Notes under the pieces: generated by a model
Database searches by the model: none
Told to the model about the DNA's origin: nothing
What the model saw: only the letters and a program-made list of their open reading frames with translations
Made by a program: the position numbers and the translations under genes
Assembly: GCA_023247725.1 (NCBI GenBank)
Contig: JAHFFW010000019.1
Span: 1 to 45,496, forward strand
Source of the DNA: Candidatus Omnitrophota bacterium
Lineage (GTDB): Bacteria > Omnitrophota > Gorgyraeia > Zapsychrales > JAHFFX01
Direction: 5' to 3'
DNA: 45,496 bases
Part shown: in pieces, positions 36,738 through 45,376 of the stretch
Position numbering within the stretch: the first letter of the stretch is position 1
Layout: each line of letters begins with the position of its first letter

Positions 36738-38195
36738 ATGGAAGTTGATGAAATCAGGAATGTTAGGATTGAGAAGCTCAACCGGCTCAAGTCCATGGGC
36801 CTTAATCCTTATGGAGGTCAGTTTCCGGGTAGCCTACCCATTGCCGGTCTCTTGAAAGACTTCCGCGAAGGAAACAGAGTCCTCATTTGCGGCCGCATCA
36901 TGGCCAACCGTAAGCACGGCAAAGTCCAGTTCATGGACCTGCAGGACCAAACCGCAAAAATTCAGTTGTACATCAAAGCCGACGTCGCGGGTGAAGAGAC
37001 CTTCAACGCCATTCAAGAACTGGATATAGGCGACATCATTGGCGTCGAGGGAGAATTGTTCACAACGCACACTGGTCAACCGAGCGTCCGAACAAAGAAG
37101 GTCACGGTTTTGGCCAAGTCGCTCATGTCCCTGCCGGAAAAATGGCATGGTCTTAAGGACGTGGAGATCCGGTACCGGCAGCGTTATGTGGATTTGATTG
37201 CCAATCCGTTTGTCCGGGAAATCTTCATGAAGCGAAGCCTCATCATTTCTTTTATCCGTTCATTTCTGGATGAGCGGGGATTTTTGGAGGTGGAGACTCC
37301 CATGCTGCAGCCTATGGCCGGAGGTGCGCGTGGTCGCCCGTTTAAGAGTTTGCATCATACTTACAATATGGAGGTCTTTTTGCGGATTGCCCCGGAGTTG
37401 TATTTGAAACGATTACTCGTCGGAGGATTCGAACGGGTTTATGAAATCAACCGGAATTTCCGTAATGAAGGCATTTCCACCCGCCACAATCCCGAGTTCA
37501 CGATGCTCGAGGTTTATCAGGCGTATGGGGACGTCCAGGACATGATGCGACTGACCGAGGATATGGTGAGCTCCCTTGTCAAGAAAATCCACGGTTCTTA
37601 TAAACTCACGTACCAGGGCCGGGAGATTGACTTTGCTGTGCCCTGGAACCGGCGCTCCTTCGCCGCCATCGTCAAGGAGCGATTTGATATCAATCCCAGT
37701 GATGATGCCAAGAGCATGCTGGAAAAGGTCAAAACGAAAAAACCCAAGGTGAATTTGGAGAAATTGACCCGCTCGGCCGTTATGAAAATCGTAGAGGAAT
37801 TGCTGGATGAGGAAGCCACCGACAATCCCTTGTTCTTAACCGAATACTTTTCCTTTCTGTCGCCTTTGGCCAAAACCAAAGCCGGCGATCCGTTGTTGGC
37901 GGATCGTTTCGAATGTTTTATCGCCGGGATGGAGGTTGCCAATGCTTACTCTGAGTTGAATGACCCGCAAGAGCAGCGCCAGCGCCTTCTCGAAGACCTT
38001 GATGATGATGTGGAAACCGGTTCTCGAACAATCGACGAGGATTTTATCCAGGCGCTGGAATATGGAATGCCTCCCGCGGGAGGACTCGGTATTGGCATCG
38101 ACCGTTTGGTTATGATCTTGACGGACTCGGCTTCCATTCGCGACGTGATTTTGTTTCCGTTGTTGAAACCGGTGGCCGGCGAAGAAAAACATTAA
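36738..38195 (+). CDS. lysS: Lysyl-tRNA synthetase, class II
   Basis: LysS charges tRNA-Lys. The 485-residue protein begins with an anticodon-binding OB fold (NRVLICGRIMANRKHGKVQF). The catalytic class II core follows: motif 1 near EVETPMLQPMAGGARGRPF, motif 2 FERVYEINRNFRNEGISTRH with HNPEFTMLEVYQAYGDVQDM, and motif 3 GGLGIGIDRLVMILTDSASI. All three are intact. The first about 55 residues are shorter than in E. coli. It is transcribed from the consensus promoter at 36654. Downstream a long hairpin separates it from lolC/E. Confidence 0.96.
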   Translation: MEVDEIRNVRIEKLNRLKSMGLNPYGGQFPGSLPIAGLLKDFREGNRVLICGRIMANRKHGKVQFMDLQDQTAKIQLYIKADVAGEETFNAIQELDIGDIIGVEGELFTTHTGQPSVRTKKVTVLAKSLMSLPEKWHGLKDVEIRYRQRYVDLIANPFVREIFMKRSLIISFIRSFLDERGFLEVETPMLQPMAGGARGRPFKSLHHTYNMEVFLRIAPELYLKRLLVGGFERVYEINRNFRNEGISTRHNPEFTMLEVYQAYGDVQDMMRLTEDMVSSLVKKIHGSYKLTYQGREIDFAVPWNRRSFAAIVKERFDINPSDDAKSMLEKVKTKKPKVNLEKLTRSAVMKIVEELLDEEATDNPLFLTEYFSFLSPLAKTKAGDPLLADRFECFIAGMEVANAYSELNDPQEQRQRLLEDLDDDVETGSRTIDEDFIQALEYGMPPAGGLGIGIDRLVMILTDSASIRDVILFPLLKPVAGEEKH

Positions 38196-38203
38196 GGGTC
38201 ACA

Positions 38204-38275
38204 AAGTCACCCGTCACAAGTCACAGGGAAGCATGCTGTGAAGGGTGTACTGGTGACCTTGTGACTGGGTGACTT
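38204..38275. repeat. Hairpin repeat of GTCAC units, copy 2, overlapping the lolC ribosome-binding site
   Basis: AAGTCACCCGTCACAAGTCA (from 38204) pairs with TTGTGACTGGGTGACTT (ending 38275) over more than 20 bp with two one-base bulges. The right arm contains GGGTGA at 38267-38272, 6 bases before the lolC/E ATG, and is its best Shine-Dalgarno candidate. A related repeat is at 10078-10153. Confidence 0.8.
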
Positions 38276-38278
38276 CAA

Positions 38279-39478
38279 ATGAACTACGAAGGCTTCATCA
38301 GTTACCGTTATTTGACGGCCCAAAAGGATCGGTTTTTGTCCGTTATTAGTTTTGTCGCGATGGCGGGTGTGGCGATTGGCGTCATGGCCCTCATCGTGGT
38401 CATCAGTGTCATGGCCGGCTTTGGTCAGGACTTGCACGATAAGATCATTGGAACGACCGCCCACATCCTTATTGAAAAAGAACGCGGTCTCAAAGATTAT
38501 CAGGATTTGCAGGCGCAGGTCCGGCGAGTGAAGGGCGTCATAGGTGTTACCCCGTATATTCACGGCAATGTTTTTTTAGAAACCGATGGTCAGGCCATGA
38601 GCCTGGCTGTGCGCGGGGTTCAGCCGCAGACCGAGGCGCAAGTGACCAAGGTCAATGAATACTGGCATGGAGGCAAGATCGAATCCCTCCCCGTTGATGG
38701 GGTTGTTATTGGCAGCCAGCTGGCGGATTTTTTTGGTTATTCCGTCGGAGACGAACTTGATCTCATTGCCCCAGCCTCCGGTATAGCCGGAGAAGGCTGG
38801 CGATATAAGCTCAAGGTCTCTGGAATCTTTACCTCCGGCATGTATGATTTTGATATGAATCTCGTTTTGGTTCACCTGACGAAGGCCCAGGAAATGTTCC
38901 ATTATCCAGCCAATCAAGTCTCGGGGCTGGGACTCAGATTGGACGATGTGTACGCGGCCCCGCAAGTCAAGGACGCGCTTTACGAACTTCTTGGATACAA
39001 ATACGCGGTGCGAACCTGGATCGATACCAATCGCCATTTTTTTGAGGCTCTTAAGCTGGAAAAATTTGCCATGTTCGTCATCCTGACGCTCATCGTCTTG
39101 GTCGCGTCCTTCAACATTGTGAGCACATTGATCATGACCGTGACGACGAAGGTCAAGGATATTGGAATCCTGCGATCCATCGGCGTACCCAAGAATTCCA
39201 TCCGCCGGATTTTTACCCTGGAGGGCCTGGCCATCGGGGTCATCGGAACGTTTTGGGGATTGCTGGGCGGTTTGGGGATCTGCTGGGTCTTAAAAGAGTT
39301 CAAATTTATCAAGCTCCCTCAGGACATTTATCTCATTGACCGCTTGCCGGTCCATACCAGTTTGAATGATGTTCTTTTGATCGTCGGGTCGGCCATCCTT
39401 ATCAGTTTTCTGGCAACCATCTACCCGGCGGCAAAGGCCGCAAATTTGGAACCCGTCGAAGCGCTTCGATACCAATGA
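38279..39478 (+). CDS. lolC: Lipoprotein-releasing ABC transporter permease (LolC/LolE)
   Basis: This inner-membrane protein extracts lipoproteins for transfer to the outer membrane. The 399-residue protein has one N-terminal helix (VISFVAMAGVAIGVMALIVV), a periplasmic MacB_PCD-like domain of about 210 residues, then three helices (FAMFVILTLIVLVASFNIVS, AIGVIGTFWGLLGGLGICWV, LLIVGSAILISFLATIYPAA). The FtsX-domain coupling motif VKDIGILRSIGVPKNSIRRI touches the ATPase. It ends NLEPVEALRYQ, typical of the family. Only one permease gene is present, so a homodimer (LolF-like) is possible. lolD follows. Confidence 0.92.
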   Translation: MNYEGFISYRYLTAQKDRFLSVISFVAMAGVAIGVMALIVVISVMAGFGQDLHDKIIGTTAHILIEKERGLKDYQDLQAQVRRVKGVIGVTPYIHGNVFLETDGQAMSLAVRGVQPQTEAQVTKVNEYWHGGKIESLPVDGVVIGSQLADFFGYSVGDELDLIAPASGIAGEGWRYKLKVSGIFTSGMYDFDMNLVLVHLTKAQEMFHYPANQVSGLGLRLDDVYAAPQVKDALYELLGYKYAVRTWIDTNRHFFEALKLEKFAMFVILTLIVLVASFNIVSTLIMTVTTKVKDIGILRSIGVPKNSIRRIFTLEGLAIGVIGTFWGLLGGLGICWVLKEFKFIKLPQDIYLIDRLPVHTSLNDVLLIVGSAILISFLATIYPAAKAANLEPVEALRYQ

Positions 39479-39492
39479 GAGCACATGTTTTA

Positions 39493-39536
39493 CTGACCAA
39501 CGCATACGTCATAGTACTCGTCTTATTGTCATAAGT
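39493..39536 (+). repeat. MITE-like element, half copy C
   Basis: CTGACCAACGCATACGTCAT opens a 44-bp block that matches copy A (reverse complement) at 40 of 44 positions by hand count. It ends at ATAAGT, so the rest of the element is missing. It lies between lolC/E and lolD; the lolD ribosome-binding region starts about 10 bp later. Confidence 0.75.
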
Positions 39537-39556
39537 CCGCGAGAATTGAGCGAAGG

Positions 39557-40228
39557 ATGTTGTTGCAAGCGGCCAATGTTCATAAACAATACCGGCAGTC
39601 AGAAACAATTCTGCACGTCTTAAAAGGGGTGGAGCTTTCCGTTGAGACTGGGGAGGTCCTCGCAATCGTTGGCCCGTCCGGCGCCGGGAAATCAACGCTG
39701 CTGCATATCCTGGGCGGCCTCGACAAACCGACCGAAGGTCAGGTCACCTTGGAGGGCCGTGAACTTTATTCGCTGAGCGATCGTGAACGCTCCTTGATGC
39801 GGAATCAAAAAATCGGATTTGTGTTTCAATTTTATCATCTTTTGCCGGAATTTACGGCCTTGGAAAATGTCATCCTGCCAACGCTGGTCAAAAAAAATTT
39901 GGATTCTCTCGAATCGTTGCAAGTCAAAGGCAGGGATTTATTGGGAAGCGTTGGCCTCATCGATCGGGCGGAGCATAAACCCCATCAATTATCCGGCGGG
40001 GAGCAGCAGCGGGTCGCGATTGCGCGAGCGCTCATCAATGATCCTCCTCTCATTTTATGCGACGAACCGACGGGCAATTTGGACTCAGTGACCGGAGCCG
40101 AGATTATCAACTTGTTGATGGATTTGAACGAGCGCAGCCATCCCGCCTTTGTCATTGTCACGCATGATGAGGAGATCGCGCGCCGGGCCCGGCGGAAAAT
40201 TTACATGAGGGATGGGAAACTGATTTGA
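39557..40228 (+). CDS. lolD: Lipoprotein-releasing ABC transporter ATPase LolD
   Basis: LolD powers lipoprotein release with the LolC/E permease encoded just upstream. The 223-residue ATPase has Walker [21 protein letters not shown], the Q-loop [19 protein letters not shown], signature [16 protein letters not shown], Walker [17 protein letters not shown] and switch [15 protein letters not shown]. This wording is standard for the LolD/MacB/FtsE branch. The [16 protein letters not shown] segment matches LolD specifically. LolA and LolB genes are not visible in the window. Confidence 0.94.
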   Translation: MLLQAANVHKQYRQSETILHVLKGVELSVETGEVLAIVGPSGAGKSTLLHILGGLDKPTEGQVTLEGRELYSLSDRERSLMRNQKIGFVFQFYHLLPEFTALENVILPTLVKKNLDSLESLQVKGRDLLGSVGLIDRAEHKPHQLSGGEQQRVAIARALINDPPLILCDEPTGNLDSVTGAEIINLLMDLNERSHPAFVIVTHDEEIARRARRKIYMRDGKLI

Positions 40229-40248
40229 CGCTGGCGCGAGTGGCCCTT

Positions 40249-40269
40249 CTCTCACCCCGGGGGTGAGAG
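40249..40269. repeat. CTCTCACCCC palindrome, third copy
   Basis: CTCTCACCCCGGGGGTGAGAG is the same palindrome as the pair at 1926-1974, followed here by an extra TGAGAG. It lies between lolD and the ilvE-like gene. Confidence 0.7.
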
Positions 40270-40297
40270 TGAGAGGGGCACAATAAAAAGGACATCA

Positions 40298-41161
40298 ATG
40301 AAAATTTACATGAACGGCAAATTGACTGACAAGCAGGATGCAAAAATTTCCGTGTTCGACCATGGATTTTTATACGGCGACGGAGCCTTTGAAGGCATTC
40401 GTTCCTATCACGGTCTCGTTTTCAAACTCGAGGAGCATATCAACCGCCTCCTGGAAACAGCGCATACCCTGATGATTGATGTTCCTTTGTCCAAGAAAGA
40501 ACTCATCCAGGCGGTTATCTCTACGCTCAAGGCCAATCAATTGCGCGATGCCTATATCCGCATCGTGGTTACCCGAGGAGAAGGGGATTTGGGATTGGAT
40601 CCGCGCAAATGCGAGGGAAAGGCGAACATCGTCATCATTACCGACAAGATTGTGCTGTATCCGCAGGAACTCTACAAGAGGGGAATGGAAATCATTACCG
40701 TGCCGACGGTCCGCAATCTGCCGGAGGCCCTTAATCCCATGCTCAAGTCTTTGAATTATTTGAATAACATCCTGGCCAAGATCGAGGCCAATAATTCCGG
40801 ATTCAACGAAGCGATCATGCTCGATGCGCAAGGATACGTCGCCGAATGCACCGGCGATAATATTTTCATCAGCAAAAATAACGTGCTTTCCACCCCGGCT
40901 CAGGCCCGCTTGCGGGGTATCACGCGCGATGCGGTTCTGGAATTGGCGCATCGCCATGCCATTGAGACGAAGGAATGTTTGATCACCCGCCACGAGGTTT
41001 ATGTGGCGGATGAATGCTTTTTGACGGGCACGGCCGCAGAAATCATTCCAGTCGTCAAGGTCGACGGCCGTTTGATCGGCAATGGTCACCCTGGCCGACT
41101 GACCCTCAAGCTCATGAAAATGTTTCATGAGGTGACGAAGAGGGATGGAGTGAGGTTTTAG
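40298..41161 (+). CDS. ilvE: Branched-chain amino acid aminotransferase (class IV)
   Basis: IlvE makes or breaks leucine, isoleucine and valine using PLP. The 287-residue fold-type IV protein opens MKIYMNGKLTDKQDAKISVF and DHGFLYGDGAFEGIRSYHG, typical of the short IlvE branch. The PLP lysine is K150 in MLKSLNYLNNILAKIEA. GFNEAIMLDAQGYVAECTGDNIFI is the class IV signature, and the phosphate-binding GITRDAVLELA and LTGTAAEIIPV follow. D-amino-acid aminotransferase or 4-amino-4-deoxychorismate lyase are relatives, but the motif wording favours IlvE. It lies 13 bp before mcsA, an unusual neighbour. Confidence 0.92.
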   Translation: MKIYMNGKLTDKQDAKISVFDHGFLYGDGAFEGIRSYHGLVFKLEEHINRLLETAHTLMIDVPLSKKELIQAVISTLKANQLRDAYIRIVVTRGEGDLGLDPRKCEGKANIVIITDKIVLYPQELYKRGMEIITVPTVRNLPEALNPMLKSLNYLNNILAKIEANNSGFNEAIMLDAQGYVAECTGDNIFISKNNVLSTPAQARLRGITRDAVLELAHRHAIETKECLITRHEVYVADECFLTGTAAEIIPVVKVDGRLIGNGHPGRLTLKLMKMFHEVTKRDGVRF

Positions 41162-41174
41162 AGAGGCGACGACC

Positions 41175-41675
41175 ATGCAATGCGACGTCTGCGGTAAGAA
41201 GAAAGCGACTGTGCACTTGACCGAAATCGTTGACGAGCAAATGTCAGAGATGCATTTGTGCGAAGACTGCGCCCGGGAAAAAAGCGTCCAGATGGAACAA
41301 CAGTTTGGGTTGGCGGATTTACTCGCTGGATTGGCGGATTTTGGCAAACAGGTGAAGGATGTCGAGTCCGTCAAGGTCAAGTGTTCAGTGTGCGGTTTGA
41401 GTTATGAAGATTTCCGTAAGGTGGGACGCCTCGGCTGCAGCGAATGCTATAGCTCTTTTCGAGATCAGCTTTCGACCTTGCTTAAAAAGATCCATGGTTC
41501 CAGCCGGCATTTAGGCAAACAGCCCATCAAAATGAGCGCGCCCATCCGCGAAAAGGGCGATCAGTTGGCCGATCTGCGCAATCAACTGCAAGAAGCGATT
41601 CGGTTAGAAAATTTTGAGAAGGCGGCAGCCCTGCGCGATAAAATTCATGAATTTGAAAAGCGCGGGAAGGTCTGA
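41175..41675 (+). CDS. mcsA: McsA, zinc-binding activator of the McsB arginine kinase
   Basis: McsA stimulates McsB. The 166-residue protein has four CXXC-type groups: MQCDVCGKKKATVHLTEI, HLCEDCAREK, VKCSVCGLSYEDF and LGCSECYSSF, arranged as two zinc modules. The C-terminus is a UVR domain (QLADLRNQLQEAIRLENFEK), the same type found in UvrB and in ClpC. This domain set is diagnostic. The position before mcsB and clpC matches Bacillus, but the repressor gene ctsR is absent from the front of the operon. Confidence 0.95.
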   Translation: MQCDVCGKKKATVHLTEIVDEQMSEMHLCEDCAREKSVQMEQQFGLADLLAGLADFGKQVKDVESVKVKCSVCGLSYEDFRKVGRLGCSECYSSFRDQLSTLLKKIHGSSRHLGKQPIKMSAPIREKGDQLADLRNQLQEAIRLENFEKAAALRDKIHEFEKRGKV

Positions 41676-41681
41676 TGGTTG

Positions 41682-42836
41682 ATGAGCGAATGGAAGAGTC
41701 AAGCCAGGGAGTTTTTGCCGGACTACAAAACGATCATTGAAGGTGCAAAGAATCCAATCGGGTCATTAAATATGCAACTCAACGACCTCATCAAACAAAG
41801 CGGAGAATGGCTCAAAGGCACTGGCCCCCATGCGAATATCGTTATGTCTTCGCGGATTCGCCTGGCGCGTAACCTCGTCCGTTTGCCTTTTCCCAACAAA
41901 GCGAATAAGAAAAATCTTTTCGAAATTATGGGTGCGATTGAGGCGACCGTTCAGCAAATCAATTACCTCAAAAATGTGATGATCCTTCACATGGGCGACC
42001 TCGATAACGTGGACAAGCAGTTTTTGGTGGAACGGCATCTCATGAGCCACGAACACGTGGCCAATACCGATGGAAAGTCGCTGATTGTTTCTCCCGAGGA
42101 AGTTGTTTCGATCATGGTCAATGAAGAAGACCATCTGCGGATTCAAGTCATGCAGTCGGGATTCAATTTGAACGAGACCTGGAGGATCATCAACACGATT
42201 GACGATGCCTTGGCCGAAAAGCTCGAATTCGCTTTTCAACCCGATTGGGGTTATCTAACGGCCTGCCCGACGAACACGGGAACAGCCATGCGCGGTTCGG
42301 TCATGCTGCACTTGCCGGCGCTGGTTATGACCAAACAGATCAACAAAGTCCTTGCCGCCATCGCAAAATTGAGTTTTGCTTCCCGGGGATTTTACGGAGA
42401 GGGCACGCAGGCCACGGGGAATTTCTTCCAAATTTCCAATCAGGTTTCCCTGGGGCATAGTGAAGAGGACATCATTCAAAATATCAACGGTCTCATTCGT
42501 CAAATCATTGAACAGGAAGAGCAGGCCCGTCAGGCTTTGTTGATGCAAAATCGTCCGATGCTGGAAGACAAGATCTGGCGGTCCTTGGGAATTCTCAAAA
42601 ATGCCCATATCATCTCGAGCCAGGAAACCATTGAATTATTGTCCATGGTCCGTTTGGGTGTGGACGTTGGGCTCATCAACAATGTGAGCCGCGTAACGAT
42701 CAATGAACTGTTTATGATGATGCAGCCGGCGCATCTGCAAAAAATGGAAGGTAAAAAATTGACATCTGCCGAACGCGACTCCAAGCGGGCGAGTTTGATC
42801 CGGGAGAAATTGGCCCCGCAAAAAGCCAGTCAGTAA
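41682..42836 (+). CDS. mcsB: Protein arginine kinase McsB
   Basis: McsB phosphorylates arginines on proteins, marking them for ClpC-ClpP. It has the phosphagen-kinase catalytic fold: NIVMSSRIRLARNLVRLPFP, HLMSHEHV, VNEEDHLRIQVMQSGF, TACPTNTGTAMRGSVMLHLP with the conserved cysteine, and RGFYGEGTQATGNFFQISNQ. VSLGHSEEDIIQNI follows. ATG 41682 gives 384 residues with about 30 extra at the N-terminus; ATG 41772 (MQLNDLIKQSGEWLKGTGPH) would match the usual family start and place the cysteine near residue 165, close to C167 of Bacillus. The upstream ATG has GGAAGG 11 bases before it. Confidence 0.94.
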   Translation: MSEWKSQAREFLPDYKTIIEGAKNPIGSLNMQLNDLIKQSGEWLKGTGPHANIVMSSRIRLARNLVRLPFPNKANKKNLFEIMGAIEATVQQINYLKNVMILHMGDLDNVDKQFLVERHLMSHEHVANTDGKSLIVSPEEVVSIMVNEEDHLRIQVMQSGFNLNETWRIINTIDDALAEKLEFAFQPDWGYLTACPTNTGTAMRGSVMLHLPALVMTKQINKVLAAIAKLSFASRGFYGEGTQATGNFFQISNQVSLGHSEEDIIQNINGLIRQIIEQEEQARQALLMQNRPMLEDKIWRSLGILKNAHIISSQETIELLSMVRLGVDVGLINNVSRVTINELFMMMQPAHLQKMEGKKLTSAERDSKRASLIREKLAPQKASQ

Positions 42837-42837
42837 G

Positions 42838-42886
42838 CCCGGTAAAGAGGGGTTTCCGTCGGCGGCTTTCCCTCTCCTCTCCGGGG
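42838..42886. repeat. Imperfect hairpin with CCCGG / CCGGGG arms
   Basis: CCCGGTAAAGAGGGG on the left loosely pairs with CCCTCTCCTCTCCGGGG on the right. It begins within 3 bp of the mcsB stop and fills the first half of the gap to clpC. The rest of the gap is A+T-rich with no convincing promoter. Confidence 0.45.
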
Positions 42887-42958
42887 TAAATATGGTTAGG
42901 ATTTTTTAAAGTCAAGCGGTGGGAAGATTATTAACACGAGTAGCGGAGGTGATTTGCA

Positions 42959-45376
42959 ATGTTTAATCGATTCACGGAACGTGCCAGAAAGGTGATCGTT
43001 TTTGCCAAAGAAGAGGCGAGACGCTTCAACCATGATTATATTGGAACGGAACATTTGTTGTTGGGATTGATCCGAGAAGGCGAAGGGGTGGCGGCCGCCG
43101 TCCTGCAGAAACTGGGATTGGATCTGGAAACCATCCGGATCGAGGTGGAAAAACTGGTTCAGCCTGGTCCGCAAACGCAGGTCCTGGGCGATATCCCTTT
43201 TACCCCGCGCTCCAAAAAGGCGCTGGAACTCTCGGCGGAAGAAGCTCGGGCGCTCGGTCATAATTATATCGGGACCGAGCACCTTCTCCTGGGTTTGGTC
43301 AAGGAAGGCGAAGGGATGGCGTATCGGGTTTTGCTAAACCTGGGACTTGATTTAGGCAAAGTTCGCAATGAGGTCATGGAACTTCTGGGTTCGGGCGTGC
43401 CGGGCTTTGGTGCGCAGGAAACCCAAAAATCCGGCAAGACTCCCGCGATCGACGCCTATGGCCGTAGTTTGAATAAACTGGCCAAAGAAGGAAAGCTCGA
43501 TCCCGTCATTGGCCGGCAAAACGAAATTGAACGGATCGTGCAAATTTTGAGCCGTCGGACTAAAAATAATCCGGTGCTTTTGGGTGAGGCCGGCGTCGGT
43601 AAAACCGCGATCGTGGAAGGCCTGGCCCAGTTGATCGTCGCCGGTGAAGTGCCGGAGGTCCTGCGCGATAAAAACATTGTGGTCCTCGATTTGGCCTTGA
43701 TGATCGCGGGAACCAAATACCGCGGCCAATTCGAAGAGCGCATCAAGGCGATCATGGATGAACTTAAACGTTCCGGCAAAATCATTTTATTTATTGATGA
43801 GCTGCATACCCTGGTTGGCGCCGGTGCCGCGGAAGGCGCCATCGATGCGGCCAATATTTTAAAACCGGCTTTGGCGCGCGGAGAGATCCAATGCATCGGC
43901 GCCACGACCCTCGATGAGTACCGCAAACACATCGAAAAAGATTCTGCTCTCGAGCGGCGTTTCCAAACGATCATGGTCGATCCTCCATCGGTGGATGAAG
44001 CGGTCCGCATTCTCAAAGGGTTGCGGGACAAATATGAGGCCCATCATCGCGTCAAATTTTCCGATGAGGCCCTTGACGCGGCGGTCAAGCTTTCGGACCG
44101 CTATATCTCCGGCCGGTTTCTGCCGGACAAGGCCGTCGACATTTTGGATGAGGCGGGCTCCCGCGCGCGTCTGCAGGCCATGGTCGTTCCGCAGGATATC
44201 AAGGATTTGGAGTTGCGCATTGATCAATACAAAAAAGAAAAAGAGGCCTTTATCAAGAGTCAGGATTTTGAAAAGGCCGCCAAGATGCGCGATCTCGAGC
44301 GCGAGACCCGCGACCAGCTTGACCGTATGCGGGCGGAATGGCAGGCGAAAAGGGATAATGTGACCTTGACCTTGGGCGAAGAAGATATTGCCAGGGTGAT
44401 TTCCCAGTGGACCAAAATTCCCTTGGTGCGCCTCGAGCAGAAAGAAAGCGAGAGGCTCTTGAATATGGAACAGCATCTCAAAGAGCGCATCGTCGGACAG
44501 GATGAGGCCATCAGTGTGATCGCGCGGGCCGTGCGCCGCGCGCGGGCCGGCATCAAAAATCCCAAACGTCCGATTGGTTCATTCATCTTCCTGGGCCCGA
44601 CCGGCGTCGGAAAAACTTTGGTGGCGAAGGCGCTTTCGGAATTTATGTTTGGCGATGAGAATGCCCTGATTCAAATTGACATGTCGGAATATATGGACAA
44701 ATTCAATGTGTCGCGTTTGATCGGAGCGCCCCCGGGTTATGTCGGTTATGAGGAAGGAGGCCAACTCACCGAAAAAGTTCGGCGAAAACCATATTCTGTC
44801 GTGCTCTTGGATGAAATCGAGAAGGCCCATCCGGATGTTTTCAATATCCTTCTGCAGGTCTTTGAAGAGGGACGACTGACCGACAGTCTGGGCCGCAAGG
44901 TGGATTTCCGCAACACGATCATCTTTATGACCTCGAATGTGGGTGCGGATATCTTGCGAAAGAAGGGCTCCTTGGGTTTTGTCTCGCAACGAGAAGGAAT
45001 CGAATACACGGATATGAAAGACCGATTGATGGAAGAAGTCAAAAAGACCTTCAAGCCGGAATTCCTCAATCGCATTGACGACAGTATTGTCTTCCAGTCT
45101 TTGACCCGGGAGCATTTGTCGAGGATTGTGGAATTGGAAATCCGGGAGGTCGCCAACCGTTTGAAAGAACAAAATATTGAAATCACACTCAGTAAGCCCG
45201 CCCTCGAGCTTTTGATCGAAAAGGGATTTGATCCAGTTTTCGGCGCCAGACCTTTGAAGCGAACGATTCAGAGGCTTTTGGAAGACCCGCTCGCCGAGGA
45301 AATCATTTCGGGCCGATTCAAAGAGGGCAGTAAAGTGAGGGTGGACCGGAAAGAAGATCAATTGGGGTTTGAATAA
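42959..45376 (+). CDS. clpC: AAA+ unfoldase ClpC
   Basis: ClpC unfolds proteins, including arginine-phosphorylated ones, for the ClpP protease. The 805-residue protein starts with two Clp_N repeats ([20 protein letters not shown]...; [20 protein letters not shown]), which in Bacillus bind phosphoarginine. The D1 Walker A is [13 protein letters not shown] (about 208). The middle domain contains a UVR-type segment ([20 protein letters not shown]), a ClpC mark. D2 has [15 protein letters not shown] (about 546), a sensor region, and [20 protein letters not shown]. It is preceded by GGAGGTG. clpP is not in the window. Confidence 0.96.
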   Translation: MFNRFTERARKVIVFAKEEARRFNHDYIGTEHLLLGLIREGEGVAAAVLQKLGLDLETIRIEVEKLVQPGPQTQVLGDIPFTPRSKKALELSAEEARALGHNYIGTEHLLLGLVKEGEGMAYRVLLNLGLDLGKVRNEVMELLGSGVPGFGAQETQKSGKTPAIDAYGRSLNKLAKEGKLDPVIGRQNEIERIVQILSRRTKNNPVLLGEAGVGKTAIVEGLAQLIVAGEVPEVLRDKNIVVLDLALMIAGTKYRGQFEERIKAIMDELKRSGKIILFIDELHTLVGAGAAEGAIDAANILKPALARGEIQCIGATTLDEYRKHIEKDSALERRFQTIMVDPPSVDEAVRILKGLRDKYEAHHRVKFSDEALDAAVKLSDRYISGRFLPDKAVDILDEAGSRARLQAMVVPQDIKDLELRIDQYKKEKEAFIKSQDFEKAAKMRDLERETRDQLDRMRAEWQAKRDNVTLTLGEEDIARVISQWTKIPLVRLEQKESERLLNMEQHLKERIVGQDEAISVIARAVRRARAGIKNPKRPIGSFIFLGPTGVGKTLVAKALSEFMFGDENALIQIDMSEYMDKFNVSRLIGAPPGYVGYEEGGQLTEKVRRKPYSVVLLDEIEKAHPDVFNILLQVFEEGRLTDSLGRKVDFRNTIIFMTSNVGADILRKKGSLGFVSQREGIEYTDMKDRLMEEVKKTFKPEFLNRIDDSIVFQSLTREHLSRIVELEIREVANRLKEQNIEITLSKPALELLIEKGFDPVFGARPLKRTIQRLLEDPLAEEIISGRFKEGSKVRVDRKEDQLGFE

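Noticed and set aside
40370-41380. A 336-codon open frame on the - strand
   Set aside because: It lies opposite ilvE and mcsA, whose motifs are clear. Its translation shows no family pattern, so it is a shadow frame.
42837-42958. A CIRCE or CtsR operator before clpC
   Set aside because: I looked for the TTAGCACTC-GAGTGCTAA inverted repeat and for a CtsR-type heptad repeat and saw neither. The gap holds only a worn hairpin and A+T-rich DNA.
44579-45361. A 260-codon open frame on the - strand
   Set aside because: It is antisense to the second AAA+ domain of ClpC and has no recognisable motif.
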